Shown piece by piece: positions 61,154 through 64,000 of a DNA stretch of 64,000 nt. The notes beneath the pieces were generated by a model. That model made no database searches. It saw nothing but the letters and a program-made list of their open reading frames with translations, and was not told where the DNA came from. The stretch lies in assembly GCF_001189965.1 (NCBI RefSeq), contig NZ_LFLU01000021.1, forward strand, positions 1 to 64,000, in the 5' to 3' direction. This DNA comes from Herbaspirillum rhizosphaerae. Lineage in GTDB: Bacteria; Pseudomonadota; Gammaproteobacteria; Burkholderiales; Burkholderiaceae_D. A program made the translations under genes and the position numbers. Each line of letters opens with the position of its first letter. The first letter of the stretch is position 1.

Positions 61154-61545
61154 GACGCCTCCTCGTTCTTCTGCCTGATCCGATGATCCCGAGAAGCCCC
61201 TGCGCCCTGAAACCGGCAATACGAATACGTCGACCTGCTTTGCTTTGTTTTCCGTCGACGTACCGCCAACTTCACTGCGCAACAGCTTCGTGTCTCTTGT
61301 GTGCTTATTTAATTTGTTTCCGGTCCCCCACCGTCATCGGGCGATGACGATGATGCAACTTTGATCGTTACTTCTTTTTTATTATGTTTACGTCAAGTAC
61401 GGCGAATTTACTGCCACAGCATATTCTGCACCAAGCAGAACATGCGCGCAGGAATGTTAACGCAGGGCAAGCGATGAGGGAAGCGTAGCGCTACATCCGA
61501 AAAACCCGTGGCGAAGCGCAGCGAGCAGAGAAAAGTACAGAACGC
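61154..61545. other. Non-coding gap between receptor gene and palindromic repeat
   Basis: 392 bases with no supported gene. It should contain the receptor promoter on the minus strand. A 7-bp inverted repeat GTCATCG/CGATGAC lies at 61333-61348 and an AT-rich stretch at about 61370-61392. Two short GAAGCGxAGCGAGC-like copies (61513-61526 and again in the repeat next door) suggest a degenerate repeat margin. A sigma-28-like promoter was looked for and not accepted. Confidence 0.4.
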
Positions 61546-61668
61546 TTAACAGGGCGGTGAAGCGTAGCGAGCGAGCCGCGATTTGGCCGAGGAGCGCAGA
61601 CGTACTGGAGTACGTCGAGCACCGCAGGCCAAAGCCCGGCTCGCGCAGTAGCTTCACAGCCCTGTTAA
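61546..61668. repeat. 123-bp palindromic repeat element at the polA 3' end
   Basis: Two arms of about 42 bases (from TTAACAGGGC at 61546 and ending GCCCTGTTAA at 61668) are inverted copies with few mismatches. The centre contains a perfect nested palindrome GACGTACT-GG-AGTACGTC (61599-61616). The right arm includes the TAA stop of polA. It has the build of a dispersed, structured intergenic repeat; short ORFs predicted inside it are artefacts of the palindrome. Confidence 0.75.
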
Positions 61669-64000
61669 TGGGCTTCGTCCCAGTTTTTGCCGGCCCCCAG
61701 TTCGGCCAGCAAAGGCACCTTCAGGTCTGCAACATTTTTCATCAGTTCAGGTAATTTTTCACGCACGATTGCCAACTCGTCATCCGGCACTTCCATCACC
61801 AGTTCATCGTGCACCTGCATGATCAGTTTCGACTTCATGCCGTCGCGCTCCAGCCAGCCCTGCACGGCGATCATTGCCAGTTTGATCAGATCGGCGGCGG
61901 TGCCCTGCATGGGCGCATTGATCGCCGCGCGCTCGGCGCCCTGGCGGCGCGGGCCGTTGGGCGAATTGATTTCCGGCAGCCACAGGCGGCGACCGAAGAC
62001 GGTTTCCACATAGCCTTGCGACTTGGCTTCGAGGCGCGTGTTGTCCATGTACTGCTTGACGCCGGAGAAGCGCTGGAAATACTTCTCGATATACATCTGC
62101 GCGGCGGCGCGTTCGATGCCCAGGTTGCCGGCCAGGCCGAAGGCGCTCATGCCGTAGATCAGGCCGAAGTTGATGACCTTGGCATAGCGGCGCTGCTCGC
62201 TGGTGACGTCGCCCAGGCCGACGCCGAAAATTTCCGCGGCGGTGGCGCGGTGAATGTCTTCGCCGTCGGCGAAGGCATTGAGCATGTTCGCGTCTTCGGA
62301 GATGTGCGCCATGATGCGCAACTCGATCTGCGAATAGTCGGCGGAGACGATGGTGCTGCCCGGCGGCGCGATGAAGGCTTCGCGGATGCGGCGGCCTTCC
62401 GCGGTGCGGATCGGAATGTTTTGCAGGTTGGGATCGTTGGACGCCAGACGGCCGGTGACCGCCACCGCCTGCGCGTAATTGGTGTGCACGCGGCCGGTGG
62501 TCGGATCGACCATCTTGGGCAGCTTGTCGGTGTAGGTCGACTTCAGCTTGGACAGGCCGCGATAGTCGAGCAGGATCTTCGGCAGCGGATAATCTTCCGC
62601 CAGCTTTTGCAGGACTTCTTCGTCGGTTGAGGGCGTGCCGGACGGCGTCTTCTTCACCACCGGAAGCTGCAATTTCTCGAACAGGATTTCGCCGAGCTGT
62701 TTAGGTGAATTCAGGTTGAACGGCTGGCCCGCCAGTTCGTAGGCTTGCTGTTCGATTTCCAGCATGCGCTTGCCGAGCTCGTTCGATTGCGTCGCCAGGA
62801 TGGCGGCATCGATCAGCACACCGTTGCGTTCGATCTTTTGCAGCACGACCGAAGTCGGCACTTCGATCTTTTCGTAGATGGTGCGCAGCTTGGCGTCGTT
62901 TTCAATCTGCGGCCACATGGCCTGATGCAGGGCCAGCGTGACGTCGGCGTCTTCTGCCGCGTATTCGGTGGCGCGGCCGATCTCGACCTGATCGAAGGTG
63001 ATTTGCGACGCGCCCTTGCCGCATACGTCGGTATAACTGATCGTGGTGCGGTTGAGATGGCGCAGCGCGAGGCTGTCCATGTCGTGCGTGCGGTGCGACT
63101 CGAAGACGTAGGATTCCAGCAGCGTGTCGTGCACGATGCCGCGCAATTGCACACCCTGGTTGGCGAAGATGTGGCTGTCGTATTTCAGGTTCTGTCCGAG
63201 CTTGGGCTTGCTCTCGTCTTCCAGCCATGGCTTGAGCTTGTTCAGCACCAGCTCGCGCGGCAGTTGCGCCGGCATGTCCTGGTAGTTGTGCGCGACCGGA
63301 ATGTAGGCGGCGCGCCCCGCTTCGCAGCACAGCGAGATGCCGACCAGTTGCGCCTGCATGGGAACCAGCGAAGTGGTTTCGGTGTCCACCGCCGTGAGCG
63401 CGGCGGCGTTGATTTTTTCCAGCCACGCGTCGAGTTGCGCTTCGGTCAGCACGGTTTCGTATTCTTTGACAATGGCGGCGCTGGCGTCGAACAAGCCGCC
63501 TTGCGCGGTCGCCGATGCTGACGATGCCGAAGCTGCCGGCGCATCGCTGTCGGTGTTCGTGGCGGCGGCCGTCTTTGCATTGCCGGTATCTGCTGCGCTG
63601 TCGAGTTCGCGCAGCCAGGTGCGGAAGTTGTAGCGCGTGTAGATCTCACGCAGGGCGGCGTTGTCGTTGGCTTGCACGGTGAGCGAATCGAGGATGGTGC
63701 CCATGTGCGCCGACAGATCGCAGTCGGTTTTGATGGTCACCAGCACGCGCGCCTGCGGCAGCCACGGCAAGGCCTTGCGCAGGTTCTCGCCGACCACGCC
63801 GGTGATCTTTTCCGCATTGGCGATGACGCCGTCGAGCGAGTCGTATTGGGTGAGCCATTTGACGGCGGTCTTGGGACCGCATTTTTCAACGCCGGGGACG
63901 TTGTCGACGGTATCGCCGATCAGGCTGAGGTAATCGACGATGCGTTCCGGCGGCACGCCGAATTTGCCGATGACGCCGGCGCGGTCCATGGTTTCGTTGC
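61665..64000 (-). CDS. polA: DNA polymerase I (5' end outside the window)
   Basis: About 778 codons are visible and the reading frame is open to the right edge, so some 130-170 N-terminal residues are missing. The visible part starts in the H3TH region of the 5' nuclease (GVPPERIVDYLSLIGDTVDNVPGV). A linker, rich in alanine and serine, precedes the 3'-5' exonuclease domain whose DTETTSL motif is intact. Polymerase motif A is SADYSQIELRIMAH, motif B RRYAKVINFGLIYGMSAFG, and motif C QVHDELVMEVP. It repairs DNA and removes Okazaki primers. Confidence 0.97.
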   Translation of the reverse strand, partial: NETMDRAGVIGKFGVPPERIVDYLSLIGDTVDNVPGVEKCGPKTAVKWLTQYDSLDGVIANAEKITGVVGENLRKALPWLPQARVLVTIKTDCDLSAHMGTILDSLTVQANDNAALREIYTRYNFRTWLRELDSAADTGNAKTAAATNTDSDAPAASASSASATAQGGLFDASAAIVKEYETVLTEAQLDAWLEKINAAALTAVDTETTSLVPMQAQLVGISLCCEAGRAAYIPVAHNYQDMPAQLPRELVLNKLKPWLEDESKPKLGQNLKYDSHIFANQGVQLRGIVHDTLLESYVFESHRTHDMDSLALRHLNRTTISYTDVCGKGASQITFDQVEIGRATEYAAEDADVTLALHQAMWPQIENDAKLRTIYEKIEVPTSVVLQKIERNGVLIDAAILATQSNELGKRMLEIEQQAYELAGQPFNLNSPKQLGEILFEKLQLPVVKKTPSGTPSTDEEVLQKLAEDYPLPKILLDYRGLSKLKSTYTDKLPKMVDPTTGRVHTNYAQAVAVTGRLASNDPNLQNIPIRTAEGRRIREAFIAPPGSTIVSADYSQIELRIMAHISEDANMLNAFADGEDIHRATAAEIFGVGLGDVTSEQRRYAKVINFGLIYGMSAFGLAGNLGIERAAAQMYIEKYFQRFSGVKQYMDNTRLEAKSQGYVETVFGRRLWLPEINSPNGPRRQGAERAAINAPMQGTAADLIKLAMIAVQGWLERDGMKSKLIMQVHDELVMEVPDDELAIVREKLPELMKNVADLKVPLLAELGAGKNWDEAH

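Noticed and set aside
59420-61186. Open frame of 588 codons on the plus strand opposite the chemotaxis receptor
   Set aside because: Mirror of the repetitive, coiled-coil receptor sequence; no independent evidence of coding.
61325-61370. Possible sigma-28 promoter upstream of the chemotaxis receptor
   Set aside because: A CAAA and a CCCGATGA-like box exist, but the spacing is about 18 rather than 15 bases and both boxes have mismatches.
61457-61754. Small ORFs on both strands inside the palindromic repeat
   Set aside because: They arise from the two arms of the inverted repeat and end in non-coding or polA sequence; no ribosome site supports them.
1-64000. tRNA, rRNA, CRISPR arrays, insertion sequences and attachment sites
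   Set aside because: Looked for by eye; no cloverleaf-like gene, spacer-repeat array, transposase or direct-repeat boundary was recognised. A computed search could still find a small RNA.

Overview
This is most likely a chromosomal segment of a betaproteobacterium, probably Oxalobacteraceae and Herbaspirillum-like. That is an inference from the character of the proteins, the pyrB-pyrC'-pyrR-ruvX-yqgE gene order and the GC-rich coding, without any database search. All genes except apaH lie on the minus strand, so transcription runs from high to low coordinates. No rRNA, tRNA, CRISPR array, transposase or phage gene was seen.

Region 1 (about 56-44723) is a surface-glycan locus of 44 colinear genes, joined by many 4-base ATGA, GTGA or TTGA stop/start overlaps. 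In order of transcription it holds: nucleotide-sugar genes (rfbA, gmd, fcl); a complete nonulosonic (legionaminic-type) acid pathway with LegB, LegC, LegG/NeuC, LegI/NeuB, LegH-like, PtmE-like, LegF-like and PtmA-like proteins; a block of epimerases, a GmhA-like SIS isomerase and two DegT aminotransferases; a split transketolase behind its own candidate promoter and structured leader; kinase, phosphatase, dehydrogenase, methyltransferase and PhyH genes; two zinc-finger sugar C-methyltransferases around a WbuC cupin; an HldE-like fusion with reversed domain order plus a sugar-1-phosphate nucleotidyltransferase; and finally glycosyltransferases, a PglK-like ABC exporter, an FkbM methyltransferase and further sugar-modifying genes. 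Transketolase, SIS isomerase, sugar kinase and nucleotidyltransferase together suggest a dedicated route to a nucleotide-activated heptose or a branched sugar. This is the most interesting inference in the window.

Region 2 (about 45034-50518) is housekeeping: apaH on the plus strand, overlapping the 3' end of a PlsC-type acyltransferase tail to tail by 71 bp, then a pyrimidine cluster (yqgE, ruvX, pyrR, pyrB and a dihydroorotase homologue without its zinc-binding HxH motif).

Region 3 (about 50552-57951) looks like one catabolic/uptake operon: ferredoxin-dependent reductase, NMT1/THI5-type binding protein, isopenicillin-N-synthase-like oxygenase, Rieske oxygenase, ABC ATPase, ABC permease and an 8-oxoguanine-deaminase-like amidohydrolase. 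The substrate may be a purine-like or other N-heterocycle. The operon ends in a nested hairpin.

Region 4 (about 58264-64000) holds a Tat-signal dienelactone-hydrolase-family protein with a clear intrinsic terminator, a methyl-accepting chemotaxis protein, a 123-bp palindromic repeat, and polA, which is cut by the right edge of the window.
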